Source: Novosphingobium hassiacum (lineage in GTDB: Bacteria; Pseudomonadota; Alphaproteobacteria; Sphingomonadales; Sphingomonadaceae). Taken from it: a stretch of 64,000 bases of DNA. Made by a program: the position numbers and the translations under genes. The first letter of the stretch is position 1; each line of letters opens with the position of its first letter. Of this stretch, positions 19,143 through 27,715 are shown piece after piece. The stretch lies in contig NZ_JACICY010000001.1 in assembly GCF_014196055.1 (NCBI RefSeq), forward strand, positions 310,001-374,000. The letters run 5' to 3'. Below the pieces are notes generated by a model. The model ran no database searches. It worked only from the letters and a program-made list of their open reading frames with translations, and had not been told where the DNA came from.

Positions 19143-20783
19143 ATGTACGGCGGCACGCTAACCAGACGAACCGGGCGAGTTATTGCAACCGGGCGAGCCG
19201 TGTTGGCGCTTTCGTTCCTGCTGGCGCTATGGCTTGAACCGAGTGTGCCCGTGCGCGGCGCACTCGCCGGATACATACTGGTTAACCTCTACCTGCTGTG
19301 GACCGCAGCGCTGATGGTCGTCGCGTGGAAAAGCTGGTGGTACGATTTCCGCCTGGCGACGCTCGCACAGGCCATCGACATCGGCGTGTTCCTGGGGGCG
19401 GTCTATTTCACCGAAAGCCGCTACAGCGAATTCCAGAACCCGTTCCTGGCCTTTGCCGCATTTCTGCTGGTCTCGGCCATGGTCCGCTGGAACTGGCGGG
19501 CGAGCGCGATCACGGCAATCGCCCTGCTGTGCGCCAACCTGGCCGTCGGCCTGGCACTGTACGAATTCGGCTTCGACATCGACCTGTTCCGGTTCTCGCG
19601 CCGGGTCGTCTACATGATCCTGCTGTCATGTATCCTGATCTGGCTGAGCCTGTCGCGCGGTGGTGGGCGGACAATCATATTCCCCGAGCCGCCGGGCCTG
19701 TTGGGCGAGCGCTGGGAGCCGCTTCTCAATTCGGCGCTGTCGCTTGCCGCGCAGGTCCTTGCAGCACGGCAGGTGGCGCTCGCCTTTGCCGGGAGCGAAG
19801 AGCCATGGGTCGAAATCCACCACCTCTCCTCTGAGGGTGTGAAAGTCGAGCGCCACGGACCCGAAAACTTCGGCGAGGAACTGACGACCCTGCGATCGAC
19901 CGCTATCTTCAATGTCGCGCGCAAACGCCAACTTACCTTTGGCGGCCCCGCTGTGGAGGCGGTTACCGGCGACGTCGAATCGCGGCTCGCCGAAATGATG
20001 GGCGCCAACGAAGGCCTGATCGTTCCGATCCAGAGCGTCACCGGAAGTGGTCACCTGCTGGCGTGGGACTGCGCAACGCTTGGCCCCGACGATCTGGCGA
20101 TCATGCATGCCATGGCCGAACAGATCGGCCACGCGCTCGACCGCGAGGCGATGGCGTCGCTCGCACGCAGGACCGCCGAGACCGGGGTGCGCCATGCGGT
20201 CGCCCGCGACCTGCATGACAGCGTGGTGCAGTTCCTGGCCGGCACGCTGTTCCGACTCGAGGCGCTGCGCCGCTGGATTCGCGACGGCCACGATCCCGAA
20301 GGCGAAATCGATTCGATCAAGAACGCGCTGCGTCGGGAGCAAGGTCATCTGCGGCTGTTGATCGAGCGTCTGCGACGAGGCGAGGAAGGCGATCGCCGCA
20401 CCGAGATTGCCGATGAGATGCGCGACCTGCTGGCCGAAGCGGGGGCGCACTGGCATATCGAGACCGAACTTGTCGTGCCCGATCATCCCCAGCCGGTCTC
20501 CGTGCAACTTTCGCACGAGATACGCCAGCTCGTCCGCGAAGGCATCGCGAACGCCGTTCGTCACGGCAAATGTCGCAAGGTCCGCGTCGAGCTGGCCGAT
20601 GCCGACGGCATGCTCAACCTTGCTATCATCGACGATGGTATCGGGTTCCCGCAACTGCCCGATCCCTTGCGACCGCGTTCGATCAGCGAACGGGTCGATG
20701 CGCTCGGCGGGCGTTTCGCCATGCACAGCGACGGGCGTGGCGCACGCCTTGAAATAGCTATCCGTTCCGGAGGAACAATATGA
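19143..20783 (+). CDS. NarX-type sensor histidine kinase (HisKA_3)
   Basis: 546 aa from the ATG at 19143 with an AGGGGCGGA site upstream. The N-terminal half has five to six membrane segments (about 17-31, 40-61, 73-90, 100-113, 120-139, 154-170), then a GAF-like cytosolic region (about 195-335), then the HisKA_3 dimerisation domain ARDLHDSVVQFLAGTLFRLE with phospho-acceptor His358, and an HATPase_c domain (EGIANAVRHGKCRK as N-box, DDGIGF). It overlaps the regulator gene by 4 nt (ATGA), so the pair forms a two-component system. Stimulus not predictable. Confidence 0.92.
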   Translation: MYGGTLTRRTGRVIATGRAVLALSFLLALWLEPSVPVRGALAGYILVNLYLLWTAALMVVAWKSWWYDFRLATLAQAIDIGVFLGAVYFTESRYSEFQNPFLAFAAFLLVSAMVRWNWRASAITAIALLCANLAVGLALYEFGFDIDLFRFSRRVVYMILLSCILIWLSLSRGGGRTIIFPEPPGLLGERWEPLLNSALSLAAQVLAARQVALAFAGSEEPWVEIHHLSSEGVKVERHGPENFGEELTTLRSTAIFNVARKRQLTFGGPAVEAVTGDVESRLAEMMGANEGLIVPIQSVTGSGHLLAWDCATLGPDDLAIMHAMAEQIGHALDREAMASLARRTAETGVRHAVARDLHDSVVQFLAGTLFRLEALRRWIRDGHDPEGEIDSIKNALRREQGHLRLLIERLRRGEEGDRRTEIADEMRDLLAEAGAHWHIETELVVPDHPQPVSVQLSHEIRQLVREGIANAVRHGKCRKVRVELADADGMLNLAIIDDGIGFPQLPDPLRPRSISERVDALGGRFAMHSDGRGARLEIAIRSGGTI

Positions 20784-21406
20784 TACCCGTTCTAATCGCC
20801 GACGATCACGGTTTCATTCGCGCAGGCGTGGAAGCCGTGCTGCGCGGCACACGCTTTGCGATCGTGGCAACGACCGCCAGCGGCGAGGAAACGCTGGACG
20901 CGATCAAGACGCACGATCCCGCGATCGTGCTGCTCGACATCAACATGCCCGGGATGAATGGGGTGCAGGCACTCGAGGCATTGCGCGCGCGTGGCGACAA
21001 GCGCGCCGTGGTGCTGCTGACCGCCGAGATCACCGACCGCCAGCTGATGGCCGTGATGCGCGCAGGGGTCGACGGGATCGTGTCGAAGGACGGCGCCGAG
21101 GATGGCCTGGTCGATGTGCTCGACAAAGTCCATTCGGGCCAGAAGGCGATCGACCCGGTGTTCCTCCAGCGCGCGCTCGATCTGTCGCTCAAGCCGGATT
21201 CACAAGGGCCACTGGCCAAGCTGAACCCACGCGAACGCAAGATCGCCGCGCTGGTCGCGCGCGGCATGCGCAACCGCGACATCGGCGCGGAACTGGGCAT
21301 CGGTGAAGGCACGGTGAAGGTCTACCTCCACACGATGTATCAGAAGCTGGGCATCGAGAACCGCACGGAGCTGGCGCTGCTGGCGGTGAATGATCAGGAT
21401 GGGTGA
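20780..21406 (+). CDS. NarL/FixJ-type response regulator
   Basis: 208 aa. The receiver domain has the acidic pair D8/D9, phospho-acceptor Asp53 (IVLLDINMPGMNG) and switch Thr in VLLTAE. The C-terminal LuxR-type HTH starts at about residue 147 (LNPRERKIAALVARGMRNRD, then IGAELGIGEGTVKVYLHTMY). It is translationally coupled to the kinase at 19143. Targets are not visible; the divergent anchored LuxR gene is a candidate. Confidence 0.93.
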   Translation: MIPVLIADDHGFIRAGVEAVLRGTRFAIVATTASGEETLDAIKTHDPAIVLLDINMPGMNGVQALEALRARGDKRAVVLLTAEITDRQLMAVMRAGVDGIVSKDGAEDGLVDVLDKVHSGQKAIDPVFLQRALDLSLKPDSQGPLAKLNPRERKIAALVARGMRNRDIGAELGIGEGTVKVYLHTMYQKLGIENRTELALLAVNDQDG

Positions 21407-21500
21407 ATGGGGTAGCCGGTTCTGGCGATTTCGTTTTGATGGCCGACTGTCGGGATACGACGCCATTGCGGTCGTTAGTCAAAGCAGATAAATTTGGCTC

Positions 21501-21788
21501 ATGAAAGTCCTCATGGCCGCTATTGCCTCGCTCGTGTTTGCATCACCGGCGGCTGCTGATGCCGGGGAACCGAGGAGCACAGTGACTTGGCAACAAGTCC
21601 AAAAAGCTGCTCACGACTGTTCTACTGTTGCCATTCGACATCGCGTCCCCGCCGGTTTGTCCAAGCTGGCGAAATGGTCTTGGACGTTAGACGGGACCGC
21701 AACCCAAGAGCAGCAGGAATGCGTCTACCGAAAGCTTGACTTGGGAGACGTCGAGCAGTTTCTCCGAGGATTAGACCCCAAAAAGTGA
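21501..21788 (+). CDS. Small exported hypothetical protein
   Basis: 95 aa with a signal peptide (MKVLMAAIASLVFASPAAADA, cleavage near residue 20). The mature part has two cysteines (Cys39, Cys74) that could form one disulfide. No family recognised. It stands alone between the response regulator and a palindrome. Confidence 0.6.
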   Translation: MKVLMAAIASLVFASPAAADAGEPRSTVTWQQVQKAAHDCSTVAIRHRVPAGLSKLAKWSWTLDGTATQEQQECVYRKLDLGDVEQFLRGLDPKK

Positions 21789-21875
21789 TGGCCAAAATTC
21801 CCCTTCCCACCCACTTCAGGCCGTTCGCCCCAAATCGCGGGCGCGCCGATACCTGCCATTCCAGCACGGCTTAAC

Positions 21876-21915
21876 AGGCCCTCCCCCGACCCCTCCCGCA
21901 AGCGGGAGGGGGGAA
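21876..21915. repeat. GC-rich palindrome (same family as 14790-14975)
   Basis: Perfect core CTCCCGCAAGCGGGAG within 21890-21911, with the AGGCCCTCCCCCGA left flank. It lies between convergent genes ending at 21788 and 21950 and may act as a bidirectional terminator. Confidence 0.75.
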
Positions 21916-21949
21916 CGAGGTGTCTTGGACTGTGGTTGGACGACCGTCT

Positions 21950-22792
21950 TCAGGCAGCTTCCAGCAGGAGGCTGGCGGCGGCGGTGTTGCTGATCGGGAT
22001 ATGGTAGTTGCGGCTGATCTGGGTCAGTGGCAGATCCCCCAGCGCGCCGCGCGCGGCGATCCAGTTGAGGATTTCGACGCCTTGCGTGCCCGCGAGTTCC
22101 GCGACCTGTTCGGCTGAGTGGCCGGTCAGCGCTTCCGGGTCGGCGGCGAGGTTGTCGAGACAGAACATGTCGTATTCGGGGTTCATGAACCCGGCGCGTG
22201 GGCCGTCGAGCTGGTGCGAGAGGCCGCCCGTACCGCAGACGAGAATGCGCTCAGTCCCGCCCCAAGACTGCAGCGCGCGGTTGACGGCGCGGCCCAGCGC
22301 GAGGCAGCGCTTGGGGCTCGGCAGGGGATATTGCACGGTATTGATCGCGATCGGGATAAGCTTGATCGGCCAGCTTTCCGCGCCCGGCCAGGCGAGTTCG
22401 AACGGGATCGAGACGGCGTGATCGACAAGCATCTGCTGGCAGGTGGTGATGTCGAATTCATCGCGGACGAGCGCGTCGATCAGGTGCCAGGACAGTGCGG
22501 GATGGCCGGTGAAGCTCTTGTAGACGGGCAAGCCCCAGCCTTCGTCGGCGTTGTCGTAAGTGGCCGCCGCGCCGACCGCGAAAGTCGGCATCTTGTCGAG
22601 AAAGAAGTTGAGGCCGTGATCGTTCGAGAACACGACCGCGACGTCTGGTTTCGCCTCGGCAAGCCATTCGCGGATCGGGGGGAAGCCGTCGAAGAACGGT
22701 TTCCAGTAGGGCGTGTCCTGATCGCCGCGCACGATCGCGCCGCCGATGCCGGGAACGTGGCTGGTGAAATAGCCGCCGATGATCTGTGCCAT
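21950..22792 (-). CDS. ligB: Protocatechuate 4,5-dioxygenase beta (LigB-type) subunit
   Basis: 280 aa; catalytic subunit of a class III extradiol dioxygenase that opens the ring of protocatechuate or a close analogue such as gallate. Metal ligands match LigB: His12 (YFTSHVPG), His59 (FSNDHGLNFF) and the Glu of GVEILNW; the acid-base His is in GTGGLSHQL. The start overlaps the alpha-subunit stop by one base (TAATG). No further genes of the pathway (ligC, ligI, ligJ, ligK) are in the window, so the exact substrate is uncertain. Confidence 0.9.
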   Translation of the reverse strand: MAQIIGGYFTSHVPGIGGAIVRGDQDTPYWKPFFDGFPPIREWLAEAKPDVAVVFSNDHGLNFFLDKMPTFAVGAAATYDNADEGWGLPVYKSFTGHPALSWHLIDALVRDEFDITTCQQMLVDHAVSIPFELAWPGAESWPIKLIPIAINTVQYPLPSPKRCLALGRAVNRALQSWGGTERILVCGTGGLSHQLDGPRAGFMNPEYDMFCLDNLAADPEALTGHSAEQVAELAGTQGVEILNWIAARGALGDLPLTQISRNYHIPISNTAAASLLLEAA

Positions 22793-23184
22793 TATGCGTG
22801 CTTTCCGTTGGGGATCTTCTCTGCCCACGCGGTGAGCATCGCTTTGAACGCGTCGAGCGACATGCCGGTCTGGAGCGCGCCGAGGTCCTGCACGCCAAGG
22901 CCGAGGATGCCGGCGAGCTTGGCGAGATAGTAGACGTTGCCGCCGGCCTCGAGCATGGCGAGGACATCGCGGTCCGCGACGGCCTTGCGCTGCTGCTCGG
23001 TGAGCGCGAAGCGCGCGCAGTAGGCGTCCTCGTCGGCGCGGAAGGCCGCGCGGTTGGCAGCGTCGTTGAACGAGAAGCACATCGCGTTGAGCGCATAGCC
23101 GCGTGCGGCGCGGTGGCCGTCGAACAGCGGGATGGTGCGGCGGATGGCGGCGCTTTCGTCAGCGTAACACGGATCGGGCGTCAT
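22792..23184 (-). CDS. ligA: Protocatechuate 4,5-dioxygenase alpha (LigA-type) subunit
   Basis: 130 aa, matching the small LigA subunit, which caps the LigB active site. The helical body (FRADEDAYCARFALTEQQRK, then DRDVLAMLEAGGNVYYLAKL) is typical. It is first in a two-gene operon with ligB. Upstream 23185-23353 holds no gene and no recognised regulator. Confidence 0.88.
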   Translation of the reverse strand: MTPDPCYADESAAIRRTIPLFDGHRAARGYALNAMCFSFNDAANRAAFRADEDAYCARFALTEQQRKAVADRDVLAMLEAGGNVYYLAKLAGILGLGVQDLGALQTGMSLDAFKAMLTAWAEKIPNGKHA

Positions 23185-23353
23185 GGCGCGAATCTCCCGG
23201 CCGGACGCGGGGTGTCCGACTTGCGGAAAATAATATGCAACACATACGAGTTTGCCTTGATCGAGGTCAAAAATCAGGCAGTGCGTGGTTGACGCGCGGG
23301 TAAGTAACGTAACGGAGGTGGCGGCGCGCGTGGTTAACGACTAGGATCGCGCG

Positions 23354-23734
23354 ATGCCGCTATCCAACGCCGAACGCCAGCGCCGCTATCGCGAGAAACT
23401 GAAGGCCCGAGCGGCGGGTGCTTCGAACGTATCGGTGGTCGAACAGGCGCGGATCGCGATCGAGCGGGCAATCCAGGCGCTGTGGGCCTATCACGAGCGA
23501 CCGGGGCCGAGCGGGATCAACTGGGGCCAGATCGACGGGTGCCGCACGATCGATGAATATCGCTCGGAACTGGAGCGATCACCTAGCAACCTGCTGCAGG
23601 CATGCCGCGCGTTCGAGCCGGACTTCACCGGACTGACGCTGCCCGAGGCGCGCGCGGTGGTCGACGTGATCGAGATCGCCGACGCGCTGCGGTTGGCCGC
23701 GCCAGGCCGGATCGTGCTGCCGCAGGACGGTTAA
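23354..23734 (+). CDS. Hypothetical protein
   Basis: 126 aa beginning MPLSNAERQRRYREKLKARA, a basic N-terminal motif also found in small proteins of phage and plasmid origin. The rest is helical with no recognised domain. Its base composition matches the surroundings, so recent transfer is not indicated. Confidence 0.6.
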   Translation: MPLSNAERQRRYREKLKARAAGASNVSVVEQARIAIERAIQALWAYHERPGPSGINWGQIDGCRTIDEYRSELERSPSNLLQACRAFEPDFTGLTLPEARAVVDVIEIADALRLAAPGRIVLPQDG

Positions 23735-23888
23735 TGCGCGGCGCCGAGGGGGTTGATCCACGCTCGAGATTGGTCGCGTATCACTTATTGCCCTGTACCA
23801 AAGGATGTATTGACTCTAGATAGGAACCTAGAGGGAACGTCCTCTGACGGCGTTTGCCGTTTGGTCGCGACGTGCCGGGGAGAACGAT

Positions 23889-24863
23889 GTGCGCGCAGAT
23901 TCAGCACGACGCCTTGTAAACCTGCGCGCGCTGATCAGCCATAACCGCCGCGCACCGGAATCGCTGGCGTGGATGACCGGACTGTTGCTGGCTCCCACTG
24001 CCCTGCGCGCGGCGGTGGATACCAGCGGGCTGGGCCTGCCGTTCCTGACCTACTGGCCGTGCCTGCTAATCGCCTCGCTGTTGCTTGAGGTGCGCTACGC
24101 CATCGTTTTCGCGTTCGTCGCTGCAATCGTTTCGCAACGCATATTCGGCGGCGGCGCTTGGTTTGCCGTGGTGACGCCGGTGCGCGTGGTGTACTTCATG
24201 CTGTTCGCACTTTCGGCAGGCCTGATCGTGGCGATGGGCGCGAGCCTGCGCTGCACGATGCGTGAGATCGGGCGGGTCAACGACGAGCAGGAGAATTACA
24301 ACCGCGAGCTGCGCCACCGCGTGCGCAACATGCTCAACCTGATCCAGGCGCTCGCCTCACGCGGGCCTCGCGCGGAATCGCCGCTGGACTTCTACAAGGA
24401 ATTCTCGCTGCGGCTGGACGGCCTCGCCAAGGCGAGCGACCTGCTCCAGATCGGCGCGACGACCGAAGGCCGCCTGCCCGACCTCGCGCGCGACACGGTT
24501 GCCCCGTTCGACGGCGAAGGCCGCATCCGCATGAGCGGCGAGCCATGCCTGCTGCCCGCCGGAAGCGCGATCCCGCTGATCATGTCGCTGCACGAACTGG
24601 CGACCAACGCGATCAAGCACGGCGCGCTGTCGGTGCCCGAAGGCTTTGTCGAACTGAGCTGGTTCATCGGCCCGAACGGCACGACGCTGTTCGTGCTATG
24701 GACCGAACGCCGCGGCCCCCGCGTGGAGCCCCCCGTCCGCAAGGGCCTCGGCACCCGCCTGCTGATGCCGCAGCCGGGGATCGAGGCGATCGAACTGAAC
24801 TTCGATCCGGCGGGGCTGTGGTGCGAGATGCGGCTGGAGGGGGCGCGGGCGGCGGATCGGTAG
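23889..24863 (+). CDS. HWE-family sensor histidine kinase, membrane-bound
   Basis: 324 aa from a GTG start with GGGGAG upstream. Residues 26-115 hold three to four membrane segments with no PAS or GAF domain, resembling the DUF4118/KdpD-like membrane domain. The kinase core has phospho-acceptor His143 (NRELRHRVRNMLNLIQAL), the N-box HELATNAIKHGAL and the WTE of the HWE signature. No response regulator is adjacent. HWE kinases in alphaproteobacteria often feed the general stress response (PhyR); that link is an inference. Confidence 0.88.
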   Translation: MRADSARRLVNLRALISHNRRAPESLAWMTGLLLAPTALRAAVDTSGLGLPFLTYWPCLLIASLLLEVRYAIVFAFVAAIVSQRIFGGGAWFAVVTPVRVVYFMLFALSAGLIVAMGASLRCTMREIGRVNDEQENYNRELRHRVRNMLNLIQALASRGPRAESPLDFYKEFSLRLDGLAKASDLLQIGATTEGRLPDLARDTVAPFDGEGRIRMSGEPCLLPAGSAIPLIMSLHELATNAIKHGALSVPEGFVELSWFIGPNGTTLFVLWTERRGPRVEPPVRKGLGTRLLMPQPGIEAIELNFDPAGLWCEMRLEGARAADR

Positions 24864-25079
24864 GGGGTGATTTGCAGACTGCCCGCCCCTAGCCGGTGAC
24901 GGCTATCGACCAAAACTCGCTCTTCCGACGCAGCGGTCCGAATGTCCGCTCACGTCAGACAAGGTCATTCACGACGTTGATAAATTCTGAGCCGCTAAGC
25001 GCCAAATAAAATGGCTGTTTCTGTACGGCGCGATATCTTGGGATCGGCCGGTCCGCTTCGACGCACATGATATTGGCCC

Positions 25080-25271
25080 TTGTTCAACCACTGTGGCAAA
25101 ACTCCTTGGCGTGTGGGCGTTTGCCAACCTAACGTGCCCACGGAAATAGCTGAAGCAGGCAGCTACATATTCGACGACAGCAAAGTTCGTTGGTCGACAG
25201 CGGACAAAGAGCGTGAGATTAGGGACCAGATTATTTCTGTCGCTTTGGAGGTGGATATTGGTGCCAGCTAA
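25080..25271 (+). CDS. Small possible gene leading the Nudix operon
   Basis: 63 codons from a TTG start, preceded in frame by a stop at 25068. The product (FNHCGKTPWRVGVCQPNVPT...VALEVDIGAS) matches nothing I recognise. It overlaps the next gene's GTG by 11 nt and that gene's ribosome-binding site lies inside it, as expected for coupled translation. It may instead be the tail of a lost gene. Confidence 0.35.
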   Translation: MFNHCGKTPWRVGVCQPNVPTEIAEAGSYIFDDSKVRWSTADKEREIRDQIISVALEVDIGAS

Positions 25272-25737
25272 GACCATGATTCAGAAAGGGACGACATATA
25301 TTTTCCCCGAATCTGCCTGTATGCTCGCGATCGACACCAAGGGAGCGCTTGTGCTCGTCGAGCAATTTCGGAAGCCTCGTGCGGAGCGGACCCTAGAACT
25401 TCCCGGTGGCGTCGTTCGCGAAGGAGAAACGCCGCAAGAGGCTGCAATCCGCGAATTTTCCGAGGAGACGGGCCTCAACGGCGGTAAAGCTCAGTTCCTC
25501 TTCACTTTGGATCTAGACCTTTCAACCACATTGCATCGTACACATGTCTTTACGTCGAAGACAAGAGATTCCGACGCCGCTCGCGATGCCGAGTTTCAAG
25601 TTCGACGCTTGCAAATAAACGATGCACTTCGCATGATCCAGGACGGTACAATAACTCACGCCCCAACAGTTGCGGCCACGTTAGCTTTAGCGTTAGACAT
25701 CAATCAAGGGGAATTGCGTGGACGACCTATTTATTAA
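25261..25737 (+). CDS. Nudix hydrolase 1 (ADP-ribose pyrophosphatase-like)
   Basis: 158 aa from the GTG at 25261, which has GGAGG 9 nt upstream. The canonical Nudix box GGVVREGETPQEAAIREFSE ends in ETG, with all metal-binding glutamates. LVEQFRKPRAERTLELPGG resembles ADP-ribose/NDP-sugar pyrophosphatases, which split X-linked nucleoside diphosphates. It overlaps the next gene by 20 nt. It opens an AT-richer operon of five overlapping genes. Confidence 0.85.
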   Translation: MPAKTMIQKGTTYIFPESACMLAIDTKGALVLVEQFRKPRAERTLELPGGVVREGETPQEAAIREFSEETGLNGGKAQFLFTLDLDLSTTLHRTHVFTSKTRDSDAARDAEFQVRRLQINDALRMIQDGTITHAPTVAATLALALDINQGELRGRPIY

Positions 25738-26440
25738 CATTATTGCGAGTTTCATTTGGCTTTTAATAGGCTTGGCGGCAACGAATGCTTGGAGGCGCTT
25801 TCAGACGCGCGGGCAAAGGCAATTTTGGGCTCCGTTTTTAAAAGGTCAAGGGCCGATATCCGTTGTTCTTACCGACAAAGATGGTCAGTATCCGAGAAGC
25901 CCTCGTAAAATTAGCATTACTGACGTTCAAGCCTATTCTGATGTCCGAAGTGCTCTGGAATCTCTTGGTCGGATCGTTGAACTTAAAGCACGAACTCAGG
26001 CTGATATTGGCCAACTACGGAGGGATTGTTTTGTTTCGCTCGGCGGCCCACTGGCTAACGGCATAACCGAGCAGGTTCTTCTTCAACTCGGTTCGCGATT
26101 ACCCGTTACGTTTGATGCGACAGCGAAGTGCTTCTCCTACGGCGGAGCGCAGTTCTGCACAGCCTATGATCAGAGCCAGCGCGTCGAACGCGACTATGGA
26201 CTCGTCGTGCGACTGCAAAAGCTCAATCCCAATGATCTCACCTCAAAACCCACACTGGTGGTTTTTGGTCTACATGGGCATGGAACTCAACAAGCTGTTC
26301 ACGCGATTGTTGCCAATGCAGAAATGGGTCGTAAGCTGAAGCCATACCTTTCTAGTGACGCATTCGCTCTGCTGGAGTTCACATTTTACGATCACAAGTG
26401 TACGGGTAGCAAGGTGCTCCACGTCGATAAGCTTTCCTAA
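25718..26440 (+). CDS. One-TM protein with probable Rossmann-like cytosolic domain, unknown family
   Basis: 240 aa from the GTG at 25718, with AAGGGGA upstream. One N-terminal membrane helix (residues 4-25, LFINIIASFIWLLIGLAATN) and a basic stretch are followed by an alpha/beta domain: ISVVLTDKD, ITDVQAYSDVRSALESLGRI, DCFVSLGGPLANGITEQVL, and PTLVVFGLHGHGTQQAVHAI. The Gly-rich turns suggest nucleotide binding, as in SLOG-type or deoxyribosyltransferase-like folds, but no family was recognised. A 60-nt sample (25741-25800) has 28 G/C, below the chromosomal norm. Confidence 0.8.
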   Translation: MDDLFINIIASFIWLLIGLAATNAWRRFQTRGQRQFWAPFLKGQGPISVVLTDKDGQYPRSPRKISITDVQAYSDVRSALESLGRIVELKARTQADIGQLRRDCFVSLGGPLANGITEQVLLQLGSRLPVTFDATAKCFSYGGAQFCTAYDQSQRVERDYGLVVRLQKLNPNDLTSKPTLVVFGLHGHGTQQAVHAIVANAEMGRKLKPYLSSDAFALLEFTFYDHKCTGSKVLHVDKLS

Positions 26441-26447
26441 GCTTGGT

Positions 26448-27089
26448 ATGGACTTGGTCGTTATTGGTGCGTCGTCGCTAGGAAAGAGCGTCGTCCAAAT
26501 TGCGAGATCCTACGCTCTATATCCCCCTATCGGAGTAGTGGACGACGGCGTCTCAACTGGATCGCTGGTCGAAGGAATACCCTGCCTAGGACGGATTGAT
26601 GAACTGGCGGGACTAAGACGCAGTCTCCCGGAGTTTGGGGTCGTGATAGCAATAGGTGCGCCCCGAACGCGTGTGGAGGTGCTAGCGCGCTTGCATACCA
26701 TCCTGCCGAAGCCAGTATTGTTGACGATCATTCATCCGACAGCCGTTTTTTTGGGAAACGTGCACGTCGGAGAAGGAACCATCGTATTTCCAGGTTGCGT
26801 AGTGGGCCCTGGGGTCGAAATTGGGAGGGCAAGCATTCTAAATGCCAACGTGAGTATCGGTGCTGGCTCGCACATCGGAGAGTATGTAAATTTGTGTCCA
26901 GGCGCCAACATTGGATCTGAAGCGTGGTTAGGAGACGGTACCTATGTTGGTATGGGTGCCGCAGTCGCGCAGCAGGTTCGCCTTGATGATTGGAGCGTCC
27001 TCGGGGCTCTTTCTTTTGCACGTGAGGATGTTCCTGCTGCGACTACCGTCGTTGGATCTCCCGCTAGATCGACGGGTGATGAAGCTTGA
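26448..27089 (+). CDS. NeuD/PglD-like left-handed beta-helix acyltransferase
   Basis: 213 aa from the ATG at 26448. The N-terminal Rossmann-like domain (MDLVVIGASSLGKSVVQIAR) is typical of PglD/NeuD sugar O- or N-acetyltransferases. From about residue 95 hexapeptide repeats follow (HPTAVFLGNVHVGEGTIVFP, GCVVGPGVEIGRASILNANV). The expected catalytic His is probably in the HPTAV or NVSIGAGSHIG coil. Donor is likely acetyl-CoA; the acceptor is unknown. It overlaps the phosphatase-like gene by 4 nt (TTGA). Confidence 0.85.
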   Translation: MDLVVIGASSLGKSVVQIARSYALYPPIGVVDDGVSTGSLVEGIPCLGRIDELAGLRRSLPEFGVVIAIGAPRTRVEVLARLHTILPKPVLLTIIHPTAVFLGNVHVGEGTIVFPGCVVGPGVEIGRASILNANVSIGAGSHIGEYVNLCPGANIGSEAWLGDGTYVGMGAAVAQQVRLDDWSVLGALSFAREDVPAATTVVGSPARSTGDEA

Positions 27090-27715
27090 GACTTTACGTT
27101 GCTCGCCATGCGGAGTGCGCCAAGAACCTGATCGGAATTCCAGGTGGTAAAGGAGATTCTCTGACGTCTCGCGGGATCGATCAAGCTCGAGAACTTGCTG
27201 TTTGCGTAGCCAGCCTACGAAACCGACCATGCGGCATTGATGCTTGTCCGACCGTGCAAACCCGAGAAACCGCGAACTTCATTGCTGAGCGCCTTGGTCT
27301 TACGGTGCAAGTGAGACGGGAGTTGAGCTCGATCGGCCTCGGGGTCCTAACAGGGATCTCAATCAATGAGGCTAGGCGCTTACATCCGGCTTCCAGCGCC
27401 TCAATGGATCTCTGGCGCTCGCGGCAAATAGAGTTGTGCGACCTGGTAATCGAGGGGATGGAAAATCCAGTGCAATTTTATCGTCGCGGTCTCCGCTATC
27501 TTTTAAGCTTGTCCGAGCAGGCAGCCCCCCAATTCGTCGCAGCCACCACCTCAATCTTGATCCTGTTCGACAATCTGCATCGTATGCACGGAGCAGCACG
27601 AGGCGAAAACTATCGTGCTCGCGAATACACTCATGCCGAATTGTTAACGCTCGATTTTTCAACCGAGCATATTGATTGGCTGCGTAGGCAGGAAGAGATG
27701 TATGACAAAATGTGA
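27086..27715 (+). CDS. Histidine-phosphatase-superfamily protein lacking the second catalytic His
   Basis: 209 aa from a TTG start overlapping the previous stop. It begins RLYVARHAECAKN, where RHA is the phospho-acceptor motif, and has TRETANFIAERLGL like phosphoglycerate-mutase-type phosphatases. The late motif that normally reads (S/A)HG before a hydrophobic helix reads VAATTSILILFDN, so the second active-site His is missing. The protein may be a pseudo-enzyme or use another residue. It overlaps the next gene by 14 nt. Confidence 0.8.
   Translation: MRLYVARHAECAKNLIGIPGGKGDSLTSRGIDQARELAVCVASLRNRPCGIDACPTVQTRETANFIAERLGLTVQVRRELSSIGLGVLTGISINEARRLHPASSASMDLWRSRQIELCDLVIEGMENPVQFYRRGLRYLLSLSEQAAPQFVAATTSILILFDNLHRMHGAARGENYRAREYTHAELLTLDFSTEHIDWLRRQEEMYDKM

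Noticed and set aside
24969..25277. 102-codon minus-strand open frame at the left of the Nudix island
   Set aside because: No recognisable features, and it is antisense to the coupled plus-strand small frame and the ribosome-binding site of Nudix 1.
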